Shown here: piece after piece, positions 1-9,882 of the stretch
How the letters are laid out: every line of letters starts with the position of its first letter
Position numbering within the stretch: position 1 is the stretch's first letter
Assembly (NCBI GenBank): GCA_003427395.1
Contig: BFEA01000028.1
Coordinates: 1,636,630-1,664,041 of the forward strand
Source: Chara braunii
Taxonomy: Eukaryota; Streptophyta; Charophyceae; Charales; Characeae
Direction: 5' to 3'
DNA: 27,412 nt
Notes under the pieces: generated by a model
Told to the model about the DNA's origin: nothing
What the model saw: only the letters and a program-made list of their open reading frames with translations
The model's database searches: none
Program-made: the position numbers and the translations under genes

Positions 1-86
<86 letters not shown>
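1..86. repeat. (GA)n microsatellite
   Basis: An uninterrupted GA dinucleotide run begins at the window edge and stops at position 86, so its full length is unknown. It lies inside what I infer to be the LTR of the first Gypsy-like element. Confidence 0.97.
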
Positions 87-90
<4 letters not shown>

Positions 91-172
91 AGAGGAACTT
101 ACCTGTTGCGACCTACCAGCGCCATAGCTGGGCTCTCCTGCAGTCCCCAGGTAAGTGCAGAAAGCGCCTAGC

Positions 173-262
173 TTTCTTCTTCTTCTTCTCCTCCTCCTCC
201 TTCTTCTTCTTCTTTCTCTCCTTCTCTCCTCTTCTCCTCCTACCCCTCCGAAGTCCTCTTCT

Positions 263-294
<32 letters not shown>

Positions 295-365
295 TTCTTC
301 TTTTTCTTCTTCTTCTTCTTCTTCTTCTTCTTCTTCTTCTTCTTCTTCTTCTTCTTCTTCTTCTT
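173..365. repeat. (TTC)n / polypyrimidine microsatellite
   Basis: A nearly pure TTC/CTC trinucleotide tract, giving poly-Ser on one strand and poly-Lys on the other if translated. The open frames across it are products of the repeat and are not genes. A stretch this pyrimidine-pure can form triplex DNA; that is general knowledge and was not tested here. Confidence 0.95.
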
Positions 366-829
366 TATCAGAGTAGAGATAGAGGTAACAGCAGACATTG
401 TTTGGACACGGCATTCTGCCTTATTGGACACGACATTCAGAGCGGACTTACACTCTACATTGGGATTGAACTGTGTACGACATTCGGAGATCAGACTTGG
501 GTTGGACTTGGTTACCTCCTATGTCTCTCCTCTCTCGCATGTCTATGGATCTCTCCCCATGTGTGTGAGCGGAAGGGCAATCTTTCTGATGTCTTGCCCT
601 TCCGAAGTTTCTCCCTTTCATGTTTGTTTGTCCACGTGTCCTTGGATTACTAAATCTTCCGCTGCGCTGCTTCCCAGCCTATGATGATAATGATACGAAT
701 GTGTTGTTGTTGATTTCTCGTGCACATTGACATCTTGTGAATGTTGCACCTACGCTGCAGGTTGTTGCCACTTTCGTCATTGCTAGATCCTAGGCTCTCA
801 GTGCATTTCACTTCCTGATATGCTACAAG

Positions 830-841
830 TGGTATCGGAGC
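830..841 (+). promoter_or_regulatory. Primer binding site, initiator tRNA-Met type
   Basis: TGGTATCGGAGC matches the usual plant retrotransposon PBS TGGTATCAGAGC (complement of the initiator tRNA-Met 3' end) at 11 of 12 bases. It starts two bases after a CA dinucleotide that would end the LTR and lies on the same strand as the gag frame downstream. The single mismatch may be decay or a lineage difference in the tRNA. Confidence 0.6.
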
Positions 842-863
842 TAGTGCAGTGAATCTTGGCAAC

Positions 864-987
864 AACCAATCAATCGATTGATTGATTGGATTGGCGGATT
901 GCCACCAATCAATCTTCGATTGATTGATCAATCAATCAGGAGATTGATCGAACAATCGATCAATCAACCAACAATCATCCGTGATTG

Positions 988-1020
<33 letters not shown>

Positions 1021-1034
1021 AATTGATTGATTAA
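864..1034. repeat. AATC/GATT tetranucleotide tract with inverted segments
   Basis: Blocks of AATC and of its complement GATT alternate, ending in a clean GATT run near 984-1020. Because both orientations are present, neighbouring blocks can pair with each other. The tract lies in the leader between the PBS and gag of element A. Confidence 0.85.
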
Positions 1035-1079
1035 GTTAATTGATTATTTGGCAATTTCTTATTTAATCTTGGAAATTTC

Positions 1080-1575
1080 CCGGAATTAATTATTTATTTA
1101 TTTTTTTTCGAGAAATCATTTCTTTTTTCGAGAATTTTTTTTTTGCGAGAAATTATTTTTTTCTTTTTCGAGAAATTATTTTTCCGAGAAAATTATTTTC
1201 CGAGAATTTTTTTTTCGTTCTGAGAATTCGTTTTTCGAGAATTTTTTTTTTACTTATTTAATTGTTAAATGTCTGCATTTTGACAACTTCGCGATTTTTT
1301 TTTCCGAAAATGTCCCTCTACACTTTCACTGCGTAGGTCTGCAAATTCTGTTCTTTTTTTTCAAAAAAAAAAAAGAAAAAACGGCATTTTTTTCTTTTTG
1401 CAACCTACTACTCCGAGTTTGTAAAAATCCTTCTTTTCTGATTTTCTGCAGTCTGAGCACCGGAGGTTCACATTTGCTTTCTGCATCACCTTCAACACTC
1501 AGTGGGATTGGACAGTCTTTTTTTTCGAATTTTCGATTAATTTTTTTAATCATTTTTTTTTTTTTTTTTTTTATA
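1080..1575. repeat. T-rich leader with TTCGAGAA repeats
   Basis: The stretch is extremely T-rich on the + strand. Its first part (1100-1245) is a degenerate tandem of the motif TTTTTCGAGAATT, with exact TTCGAGAA at 1107, 1127, 1167 and 1234 and the variant TTCCGAGAA at 1182 and 1198. A nearly pure T run lies at 1545-1573. I see no gene here; short open frames reflect composition. Confidence 0.8.
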
Positions 1576-1750
1576 TTAGGAAACTGTTCAATTTGGATCT
1601 GTCCGATCCTTCCTACTTGTCTGCTGCCTACCTGTTCCTCCCCCTCCAGTCCGGGTACTGGGCCAGTCTATCTGATTGGCCCATAAGTGACTCTTCAGAG
1701 TGCGGGCACGATAGTGCATGCCACTGCTCACTTGATCACAGACCAAGGCC

Positions 1751-2804
1751 ATGGACCGGAAGGCGGGAGAATCCCTCCTGGCCTATGAGGAACGCCTAGC
1801 GGCATTCATCCAGGAGGCCAACGATAGGGCCGCCGCCGCGGCCAAGGAACGTAGTCAGGTTGAGCAAGAAGAGGAGGCCAAGCGACGGAAGGAGGAACAG
1901 GACCGACTTCGTCAAGAGGAGGCAGACCTGCTGATCGGCGATGAGACCGCACATTGGGTGGAAATGCCATCTGCCGACGGGGCCTCGGAGACTGACAAAG
2001 GGTTGTCCGCCGTTGCGCACATCTCCCACGACCTCGTGGCCACCTGCGCTCTGTAGCAGGAGGAAATCCTTCACCTGCAGCAGACAGTGGACCAGATGCT
2101 TACACGGCTGCAGGCATTGGAGAAACAGCCAGCTGCTGTAGCAGCCGCAGGGCCTTCCAACCCTACCACCCATGTTCAAGTTTTGGAGGATGACGTCAGC
2201 AACATTAAGCGGGTGCATCAGGACTTCCGGACGTCGCAGCAAGCAACGAACTTGCAGTTGGAGACGCAGGTCCAGGCTGCTGCCACCGTGACGCCCGCGG
2301 CCGCATCCTCCCGGCGCCCACCCAAACTGGATGACTGCGATCAGTCCAAGACGGAACCGATCCCGTGGTGGCGCCAGTTTTCTCTCAGGCTCGACATGCA
2401 CCATGTCCCGAACAACGATCGACATCCGTGCTTGTACCACCGTTCTGGTGGTGCATGTCAAGCATGGTTGGACAACATCTTGACCAGCCACGGCGTAGCA
2501 GTGTCGGAACTGCACACCAAGCTCATTTGGCAGGAGTTGACTGACGCCTGGCACAAGCGATTCCAAGTGGAGCCGCCCGACCTGCAAGCGATGGACAAGC
2601 TCAACAAGCTCCATCAGAACATGCTGCTCAGTCAGAACTGGATTATCGAGTTCCAAAGACTCGCCTCCATACCTTACCTGCCGCTCGCATTCCGCGGCAT
2701 CAAACACTTGTTTATCATGTGCTCGTGTCCAGCTCTGCAAAACGCGCTGACACAGATTGCAGAGACACTCGACACATCTGACAAGCTTTTCAGCACAGCG
2801 TTGT
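1751..2804 (+). pseudogene. gag: Truncated gag of Ty3/Gypsy-like element A, in-frame TAG
   Basis: Gag would form the retrotransposon particle. The start is the ATG at 1751 in a good plant context (CCATGG). Codons 1-101 are open, TAG interrupts at 2054-2056, and the same frame then continues, so this is one gene with a nonsense codon and not two genes. Codons 1-70 form a charged, Ala/Glu/Arg-rich coiled coil, and a second heptad-like stretch lies near codons 103-125. An Ala/Pro-rich linker follows. From about codon 204 (starting PWWRQF) the pattern of spaced Trp, Leu and Phe residues fits a retrotransposon capsid, ending near codon 350. No zinc knuckle is present, because the frame runs into the ~0.8 kb repeat at about 2805; the last 20 or so codons before the stop at 2872 are repeat sequence. 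The long open frame on the opposite strand is a shadow. The family call rests on overall pattern and context. Confidence 0.75.
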
Positions 2805-3600
2805 CGGCGCGAATACCCTTACAAGGGTATCCGCCCTGGCTTTTGCAGGCGACAAAAAATAGTCTGGTTTAAAGTTTAAGTATACCGCGCTAGGCGCGGC
2901 CACGTCTGTAATTTACGTTGACTGGATGGCTGATTAGAATAGAGAGTGTGTGGGCGCGCAGATTTTTGAGGTGCGCGTGATCTTTTAATTGTTTGATGAA
3001 TGAAAAGTCGGCGTGACCGCTGCCCAAAATTCCCCTTTCTGACTTAATAGGGATTAAAAAGGTTATGTCTTGCTGATTGATGTGCTCACCCGTGACCTGT
3101 GCGTACGTACGGAGGACGGCGTCCACAAACGAATGTGACTTCTGAAGGCGTTTCGGTAGATCCACGCGGCATGCAGTATCTGCTTATCTGGGCGCCGACC
3201 AGAGCCAGACCCAGACTATGGCCTAGCGCTATTGGTTACTGCAACGGTCATTTGTCTGAGGGATTCAGGGATTAAGATCGGGCGGCGACGACGCGGGAGT
3301 ATCGGAGTGGCGCGAGGGGACCGCGGGGGTCGAGGGCCCGACCGGGCTATCCCCCTCGGTCTGGCCATCGGCAATGTCCGATCGATGGAGGTACGTTTTA
3401 AGTAACTCCCCTTGGCACCGCATTCCTAGTAGTGGTTGTTATGCCCCGGCGTACCGTGGGCCTGACGGAAGGGCCGGTTATATCCTGCCTGCCTTGAAGG
3501 GCCGGGGCGAGGGGGCCAACGTACATAGGAGCCGACGGACGATAGGCCCATTGGCCGGAAGGAAATCTGAGTGGAGGGACTTGCGGTAGGAGCACCGCCC
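2805..3600 (+). mobile_element. ~0.8 kb dispersed repeat, copy 1
   Basis: This stretch is nearly identical to the reverse complement of 14657-15460, while sequence on both sides differs between the copies, so it behaves as a unit. One end has the short palindrome ATACCCTTACAAGGGTAT (2813-2830), followed by the perfect hairpin CCGCGCTAGGCGCGG near 2886. The other end is GCACCGCCC. The second copy has an 8 bp inverted terminal match (GGCGGTGC / GCACCGCC); in this copy one end matches at only 6 of 8. I see no target-site duplication. It interrupts the gag of element A. It could be a non-autonomous DNA element or an LTR fragment. Confidence 0.7.
2890..3165 (-). CDS. 91-residue open frame in the ~0.8 kb repeat, copy 1
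   Basis: I do not recognise the product. The frame begins with ATG and would give 91 residues with a balanced composition (HINQQD, IPIKSERG, GHADFSF). The second copy at 15098-15373 keeps the same length and stop. Comparing the two by eye I count ten base differences, seven of which change an amino acid. That is about what unconstrained drift gives, so persistence of the frame is weak evidence that it is a gene. It may be a relic of a coding part of a larger autonomous element. Confidence 0.3.
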   Translation of the reverse strand: MDLPKRLQKSHSFVDAVLRTYAQVTGEHINQQDITFLIPIKSERGILGSGHADFSFIKQLKDHAHLKNLRAHTLSILISHPVNVNYRRGRA

Positions 3601-3686
3601 GTGCCCGCATAGTCCGCGGTGAAAGGCAGGGTGGGGGTGAGTATGTCCGCCGGGCTTTCCCCGGCGTTGGGTCTTAAGGTTTTCAC
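3601..3686. other. Short unassigned spacer
   Basis: 86 bp between the end of the ~0.8 kb repeat and the point where similarity to the second long repeat begins. It has no partner elsewhere in the window. It could be the true 5' tip of the long LTR that is missing from the second copy. Confidence 0.5.
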
Positions 3687-4803
3687 TAGACTATGGGTGG
3701 CTGTTGGTAAAACCTTCACTGGCCCACCCTGCTCAGGCCCCTGCGTTTGCGTTATGGCGGGGGTCCGTGCCCTCTCACTACTTGAAGGGCCGGGGTAGGC
3801 ACGGGGTGGTTTTGCCTTCCTTGGCGAGGGCCGGTCCTCGCGACTACAGGCCTGTTGGCTCGGTTGGACGCCCGCGGGGGTGTCGGGGCTAATGTGAGGT
3901 GCACAGTAAGTGTGACGGGCGATAGGGGCCAGCGGGCACTGCGCAGGTGGAGTGTCGGTGGCGGAGTGACAGCGCGATAGGACTGAAAGCTAAGGTGGTG
4001 GGGAGAGTAAATGAACCAGGGCGGGGGTCTCGTCGGAGTACATTCGGAGTGGGGACAGGTGGAAGGCTGGCAGCGGGCCGCAGCGGGCGGAGCTACAGCA
4101 CAGAGGTAGCAGTGGGGGTGGGTCTGACCGGGCAGCTTTGGATAACAGTAGGGAAAGGCGAATGAACCGGGGCAGGATCGGACGCCGGGTGCATGCACAA
4201 CAGAGGGGTCTGCGGGGCAAAGGATGCAGCGCAGGCAAAATGGGGAATGAACCCGGACGGGCTCCTGCGCCGGGTACATGGACGGGGTAGGAAGAACTGA
4301 GGCCAGGTGGCCTTCGAAGGGGGGGAGCCGCGGGGCATCGCCCTGGCCACGTCCTTCGGGGCTTTTGCAAAGATCGGGACGATGCCGCAAAGATTCGCAT
4401 GACCCCTGGGCAGGGACGACACACATATATCGAGGGAGGGACGATCGTCGAGTGCTTTTTGCACTCTGGCACTCGGCTGGTTGTCGGACTGTGCAGCGTA
4501 GAGCGCCGAGGACGATGACAACGGGAGCGAGGGGGAGAATTGGGATGAATCTGGGTGAGGGGGGCGCCAGATGCATACGTGGGCATTGTGGGAGTGGGCG
4601 CACGACGGACAGGGACGGAGCACAGGCCGGGTACGGGAAGGCAAGGCGGATAGGCAAAACAAAAGGGGGGAAATGAAAAGGAACCTGGACGCACGCGGCG
4701 CCAGGTGCAGTCGGAAGTAGAGATGGCGGGAGACGAGGCAGGAGGAAGATAGAAAAGTGGAACTCACTCGTTTCTTAGCGAGAACGAGCGAGGGAGGAGG
4801 CGA

Positions 4804-5430
4804 TTCCGGGGTTCTAACCCCGGGCGAGTATGATTAGGTGGTTAGTTGTGGCGTTAGGAGTGCAGAATAGTGGGTTAGTGAAGAAAGGGGTGCGNGNATA
4901 TGGTGACGGGGCTAGAAGAAGGAGAAGNAAAACNNNCATATTGCGTTCGTTTCTGAGCAGTTTTGTAGAAGGGGAAGTGGTAGGTAGGAGCTCTGAACCC
5001 TGGCGAATAGGAAATTGCGGTTAGCTTGATGAGAAAGTTAGTAGGACTAGAGGGGGAGGGCGTCAACAGGTGGGCGGAGAGGACGAATGAATGTAGACGG
5101 GGGGTGTGGCGGAGTGCATGCGGAGATGGGGAGGAAGAGATCGTGAAGCCCGCTCGATCCTTGATGGAATCGGGCGGGGAAAGGAGCGCTCCGGGGGTTT
5201 TGGCCCCGGGCGAGCGGCGTGGTGAGGTCAGACGAGGCTCTAGATTAGTGAAATGTGAGATTAGAAGGAAAGTTAGTGCGCCGGGGTTATGGCCGACAGC
5301 GAAGTGGTAAGTGAGAGCAAGAGATAGCCCGGCCGCTTCGCAACAAGAACGGGCGGAAAACGGTGAGACCCCGGGTTTTTCTGATGGGGCGAGTGCGAAT
5401 CTGAAGTTAGTTGGGACCGACAGTTAGTGG
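4804..5430. repeat. ~190 bp degenerate modules with GC palindromes (long repeat copy 1)
   Basis: Four related modules each carry a GC-rich palindrome or its remnant, followed by a GGCGAG-like motif and then GTTAGT further on. They begin near 4806 (CCGGGGTTCTAACCCCGG, 8 bp arms), 4990 (decayed, GAACCCTGGCGA), 5191 (CCGGGG / CCCCGG arms) and 5370 (CCCC / GGGG arms). The spacing is roughly 180-200 bp. Confidence 0.55.
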
Positions 5431-5596
5431 TATAGGTGGTAGGAGAAAAGAGGGCTGCGTGAAGCTACGGAGGAACTGGGCATGGCAGAAGAAGGGGGGG
5501 GGAACGCTGATGAACCTGCCGCGTTCTAGCGGAAGATTTATTCGGCTCTAGCTCATTCTATCGATGATAAGCTTGCGGAGTTCGTCGCGGGGATTT

Positions 5597-6240
5597 GAGA
5601 CTTACCTGTTGGCCGGTGCGTTGCTTGCCCTAGGAGAAGTATCGGGCTGCACTCCAGCAGAGGGGTTGTCCACACGTTGCGGTGGAGGGGCGAGGTTCAA
5701 AGTTTGTGATCGCGTGCCTTGGACAGCTCCCCGTTCGGTTGATCTCGTAGGGGACATCCGGCAGATCGGTATGCGATGTATATGCGAGTGGGTGGAGGAA
5801 GAGCAAAGCGGTTAGGGGGAGGGGTACGCACTGGAAGGCTATCCTTGACTGACTACTTCCATTCGCAGGCCAGCCGGGCAGCCTGTGACCCGCGCTCACT
5901 GCATAAAGCTCTGCCTGCTGGGCAGGTACGTCCGCCTGGCCAAGGGGGCTCAAGTATGATGCACACGGGCGGTTGGGGGCTTACCTGCTGGCCAGTACGA
6001 TGCTCCTTTGGATAGCGTGGGGCCAGCCACGGGAATGGGGACCTACCTGATGAGTGATGCGGTGTTCATGATGGCGATGGGAGTGGCATGATGCGAGCGG
6101 TGGGTGGGACAGCATATCTCTCCACGTCCTAGCACGAGGTTCGTTCGACCTCGCTCATCAGTTCGGTGGAGGTGTCACGAGGCAGCATCAGAGTTGGAGA
6201 CTTACCTGCTGGTAAAGATGCTGCCTGCCCTGTGGGCTGA
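5597..6240. repeat. CTTACCTG(C/T)TGG modules (long repeat copy 1)
   Basis: Three related segments start at 5601, 5980 and 6201 with CTTACCTG(T/C)TGG and continue into similar GTGCG-TGCT-rich text. A looser GACCTACCTGATG occurs near 6030. On the minus strand each CTTACCTG reads as a strong splice donor, CAG|GTAAG. Whether they are donors or only diverged repeats cannot be told here. Confidence 0.5.
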
Positions 6241-7404
6241 TGGAGCGGTGTAAAAGGGGCTGCAGAGTGAAGGCCNTTTGTCGGCCGGCGTGTTGCTCAA
6301 CGTATTAACGATTGCACTTGGCTACATTTCTGNGAGAAAATTCAGTCGTTCGTGTTCTCATTGATGGAAAGACTGAGAAGCCGGCCCCGAAGTTAGTAGA
6401 GCTTGNTGGCCGGTGTTGCTACTTGAATCGTTGTTGGTGGAGCTACTGTCCACCGATATGCTGTTGATACGGCCGTGAGGACTGGTGATCTTGCTGGAGC
6501 CCTGCAGAGCCAGCCNACNGCTGCCCCAACCAGCCCGTAGCTGGTGGCGATCGGATTGAGGGGCGCCAACGTTAGACTGTCAGGGTGTTGACGTATGGAG
6601 TGAGCCGATGGACTAATGCTGCGGGTATCCATACTTCGGGACGAAGCATATGAAGTGCNCGTTATTTTGAGTACAGCTGGTTTGGACCACGCGGCCGCAG
6701 CTCTACCACGGGAAGTAAAGGTGCGGTATAGGGAGGAGTGCTTAGACTACATAAGGGGGNTGGTGCCGCAGCTTGGAAGGGTGGTGACAAAGGGGGTCAG
6801 TGCTGCGACTTGGGGAGGCGCAGAGGGGGGTTGTTTAGCGGTGTGACCTCCGTTTAATGTAGTTGCTACATTTTAGCTGCCATTGTGGGGCCCTCAGGCG
6901 GACCAAGGAATCAAGGCCCTCTCGCGCGAGCCTGAGAGCACCCTTCCTGTACCTCGAGCGTCTGAAACCNCTCCTTCTGCCCTTCTTACTCTAAGTCTAG
7001 TCCCCTGGTTCNGAGAGGAAGGCGGCAGGCNGGATTGCAACCCGTAATCCGCGCCAAGGCCCCTGTGGGAGGTTNGCCCCACCGATTGCGGGAGCTCTGC
7101 CGGGACTNAGAAGGAGTCCTGGAGGCAGGGAANTGAGTGGTAATTCCCTGACTCCTTCTATAAATCCATCTATAACCCCTATCTGTACACCTTCTACGTT
7201 TGACTGAGTACGTGGTGTGAACCCTGTATTTGATTTTGGGGTTGACTTTCAGGACATAAGTCAGACTAAAGTAAAGAAACGTGTGAGTAATTTCAGTTTT
7301 AATTTTGTTGTTTGATTGAAGGCAGATTATGAACGAAGGGGAATGCATCTGGGGGAAGGTTGGGAGGAAGGCAGTATTGCACGCGGACTGATTGGGTCGT
7401 TAAG

Positions 7405-8370
7405 GCTGGGAGGTCCCCATAAGTTTAGGGAAGCCCAGCGCTTTGTTTATTTTGGTTTTGCATGGGGCAACCAGGCCGCTCTATAAGTTTAGGTGGCCTG
7501 AATGCTCTGGAGGCTGGGATGTCCCCATAAGTTTGGGGGACCCATAAGTTTGGGGAGACCTGGTGCTGTGAATTGCATGGAGGGTCGGGGCGCTCTATAA
7601 GTTTAGGTGTCCTGACTGCTCTGACTTGCGAGGAGTTTGACTGTGATTAACTTTCAGGAACTCAGGGCGCTCAATAAGTTTTGGTGCCTTGAGTTGCCTT
7701 GGTTTCTTTGGGCTTTCCTGAGTTTCTTTTGTTTCTGAACGAGGGGGCCGAGCTGTTCTGTAAGTTAGGTGGCTCAGTCTCTTCCTGCATTTGTTTTAAG
7801 GGAATGAACCTGACAAAGGGAAGACCCTTCTGTAAGTTCAGGGGGCTTGANNCGATGCCACACACAGNAAGGCTCANAGAGAAAGGAATCAGGTGGAGAG
7901 GCAGACCCTTCTGTAAGTTCGGGGGGTTTGACTCAAAGCCTCGCACATGCTGGAACCCAATGGTATAATCTNGNTATACTGTATTATTATTTTATCTACG
8001 AACAGGCTAGTCAGNCGCGGGTTCCATAAGATTGGACANNCTGGCTATAGCTTATCATAAGTTGAAGAGAGTATAACTAAAGAGATATAACTGAAGGTAA
8101 ACTTGGGCAGNCTGAGCAANGTTCTAAGATGAGCGGCTCAGCCCTATGTCCATTTGGAAGGCTAAGTGCANAAAGGTATATATAACTTGGCTAATTAGAN
8201 AGTTCAGNGCGGNTAGAGTGGTCCAGTCATATGCCCAAGNAAGAGAAAAGTAGTAGTGNCCTTTGTTTGTNTATACTTGGCCAAGTNAGGACGCTCTATA
8301 AGTTTAGGTATCCTGACTTTAGGCCTGGCTAAGTTGGGCGCGCTCTGTAAGTTCAGGTGGCCTGACCTAT
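7405..8370 (+). repeat. Array of about ten short hairpins with ATAAGTT loop (long repeat copy 1)
   Basis: About ten units share a loop close to CTATAAGTTTAGG or CTGTAAGTTCAGG, flanked by arms that differ between units yet still pair. Clear cases are GCTGGG/CCCAGC (7405/7434), CAGGCC/GGCCTG (7472/7495), TCGGGGCGC/GTGTCCTGA with three G-U pairs (7585/7607), a 12 bp stem with two G-U pairs (7659-7670 with 7684-7695), and AAGTNAGGA/TCCTGACTT (8283/8311). Others lie near 7521, 7750, 7820, 7900 and 8335. Units are 30-40 bp long, at irregular spacing of about 45-350 bp. Confidence 0.75.
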
Positions 8371-8660
8371 GCCTTATGTAAGTTGGNTATAAATGGCTAA
8401 ATCATTGAGAGATCATGAACTATTGTTTGTTCAGATTGACTTCGGGATGGCGAGAGTACTTACCTTTGTGGTTTGGCCTGCATGCAACTGAGTGAGGCTA
8501 CTACTTGGTCTGAGTTTCAACTTGATAGGTAGTTGCTTTAGTCGCTCGCCACGTGCTAGAGTCATAGGAGTTAGCTTCAATTCCTGCATTTTCTGAGCTA
8601 AGTTTTTTTACTTAGGTCAATTCTTGCATTTTCTGAGATCTTTTCTTATACGTGGCTTTG

Positions 8661-9275
8661 TATAAATCTTGGCGAGCTACTCTCTACGGAAAGCGCTGCC
8701 AAAATTTCTACAAATCCAAGGAGTTAGTCGAATTTTGAGTTGTCAAAAGTTCAACTTTGTCTATTCTTTATATCTAACCTAGTAAAAATTTGGAAAGTCC
8801 TCTTTTCTAAAGGGAGTGTTGCCCAAATTTTTGCTAATTCAGGGAGTTAGACTAAAATTAAACTTTGAGAAGTCAAAGTTACTTTCGAATTCTGAGCTTA
8901 GCCTTGTATAAATTTTGGAATAACACTTTTTTAAAGGGAGTGCTGCCGAAATTTGTGCAAAACTAAGGAGTTAGTTAAATCCTGTCTAAGTGGAACTCAA
9001 ATTGTCTTTTGAGTTTATATTTGACTTAGTATAAATCTGGGAAGTCTCCCTTTCTAAAGGGAGTGCTATCCAAATTTCTACTAACTCAGGGAGTTAGACA
9101 AAATTTGACTTTCCAGAGTTGGAGATTATTTCTGCTTTCATATTTGGACTTATATAAATTCTGAAAAGACACTTTTCTTACGGGAAGCGTTGCCGAAATT
9201 CTCTTGAATTAAAGGAGTTAGATTATATTTTGGCACGTGACGATTCTGGCGATCCACCTTTGATAGGGGAGATTC
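8661..9275 (+). repeat. Five ~123 bp tandem units (long repeat copy 1)
   Basis: Units begin with TATAAAT-like text at 8661, 8783, 8907, 9030 and 9153, giving spacings of 122-124 bp. Each contains a TCTAAAGGGAGTG-type core, then an AAATTT segment, then AGGGAGTTAG. Several form stem-loops: in unit 2 AAAAATTTGG (8784) pairs perfectly with CCAAATTTTT (8823), and in unit 4 the core makes CTCCCTTT/AAAGGGAG. The units are clearly diverged from each other, so the array is old. Confidence 0.8.
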
Positions 9276-9874
9276 TGCCATTTAGCCTACCTTTGATTTG
9301 AGCACTGACTTAGAGGTAGGGTTGGACTTAGGTGGCAGGTAACTTTGAGTGAGGACGTGCTATGGAGGTTTATCCCCCATATGCTAATGATTTAGCTTGG
9401 GCATTTGACCTATGTTGTGTTACAGGTCCTTTGGGGTGTCTGATTCAAGATCAGGACTAGATTCAGCTTGATCCCTTGAGGATCATCTTCTGTTATCACN
9501 GATAANAGGTCGGTTNCCGATTCGTCGGTTTACGATTCAACTCCAATTCACNNNTGNCACTCAACCTAAAGGCTTTAGCCTTGTGATTGAACTGTTTTGT
9601 TNTGTTTNCACCCNGACTTTATTGAATGGTNATCCAACAAAAGTACTGAGTATTTATTTAAGAGTTGCACGAGTGAGGCTTGTATGGCTAAAGCGAGGGG
9701 TANNAGTGCAAGGAATGGTTGAAGTTGACCNCNTGTAGTGNGTGGACTTCTGGATGAATCTTTGATGTGATTNCAGGTATGGTTGTGGTTCGGCCTCTGG
9801 ATATGANTGTATGNGATTACATACATATATGGCTGAGAGGANCCCCACTGTGACTGNGAGAAGTGATCGTNNTN

Positions 9875-9882
9875 TATAAATA
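9875..9882 (+). promoter_or_regulatory. Candidate TATA box of the long LTR, copy 1
   Basis: TATAAATA followed by an AT-rich stretch (TATATATATATTTATATG). If this drives the element, transcription would start near 9905-9915, leaving an R-U5 of about 1.07 kb. No promoter data are available; the call rests on the motif and its place relative to the PBS. Confidence 0.4.

Larger units (their letters stand above)
1..827 (+). mobile_element. Probable 3' part of the 5' LTR, Ty3/Gypsy-like element A
   Basis: This is inferred from what follows. The stretch ends in TGCTACA, then two bases (AG), then a tRNA-Met-type primer binding site at 830 and a gag reading frame at 1751. That is the normal order LTR, PBS, leader, gag. 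The left end of the LTR is outside the window or unrecognisable, and no second copy is visible to fix its limits. It contains the (GA)n and (TTC)n tracts and a plus-strand splice-donor-like CAGGTAAGT at 148-156. Confidence 0.5.

Noticed and set aside
155-431. Poly-Ser and poly-Lys open frames
   Set aside because: They are direct translations of the (TTC)n microsatellite.
1796-2740. 314-codon minus-strand frame opposite gag
   Set aside because: Shadow of the gag frame; the composition is not protein-like and gag on the + strand explains the absence of stops.
3752-4767. Three overlapping long open frames on the minus strand (up to 301 codons), also present at 17816-18845
   Set aside because: They overlap in all three phases, are Pro/Ser/Arg-rich as GC-rich non-coding DNA gives, and a 13 bp plus a 1 bp indel between the copies shift the phases. 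No domain is recognisable.
7405-8370. Repeat-spacer pattern that might suggest a CRISPR array
   Set aside because: Units are diverged and irregularly spaced, the conserved part is the hairpin loop, and the context is eukaryotic retroelement DNA.
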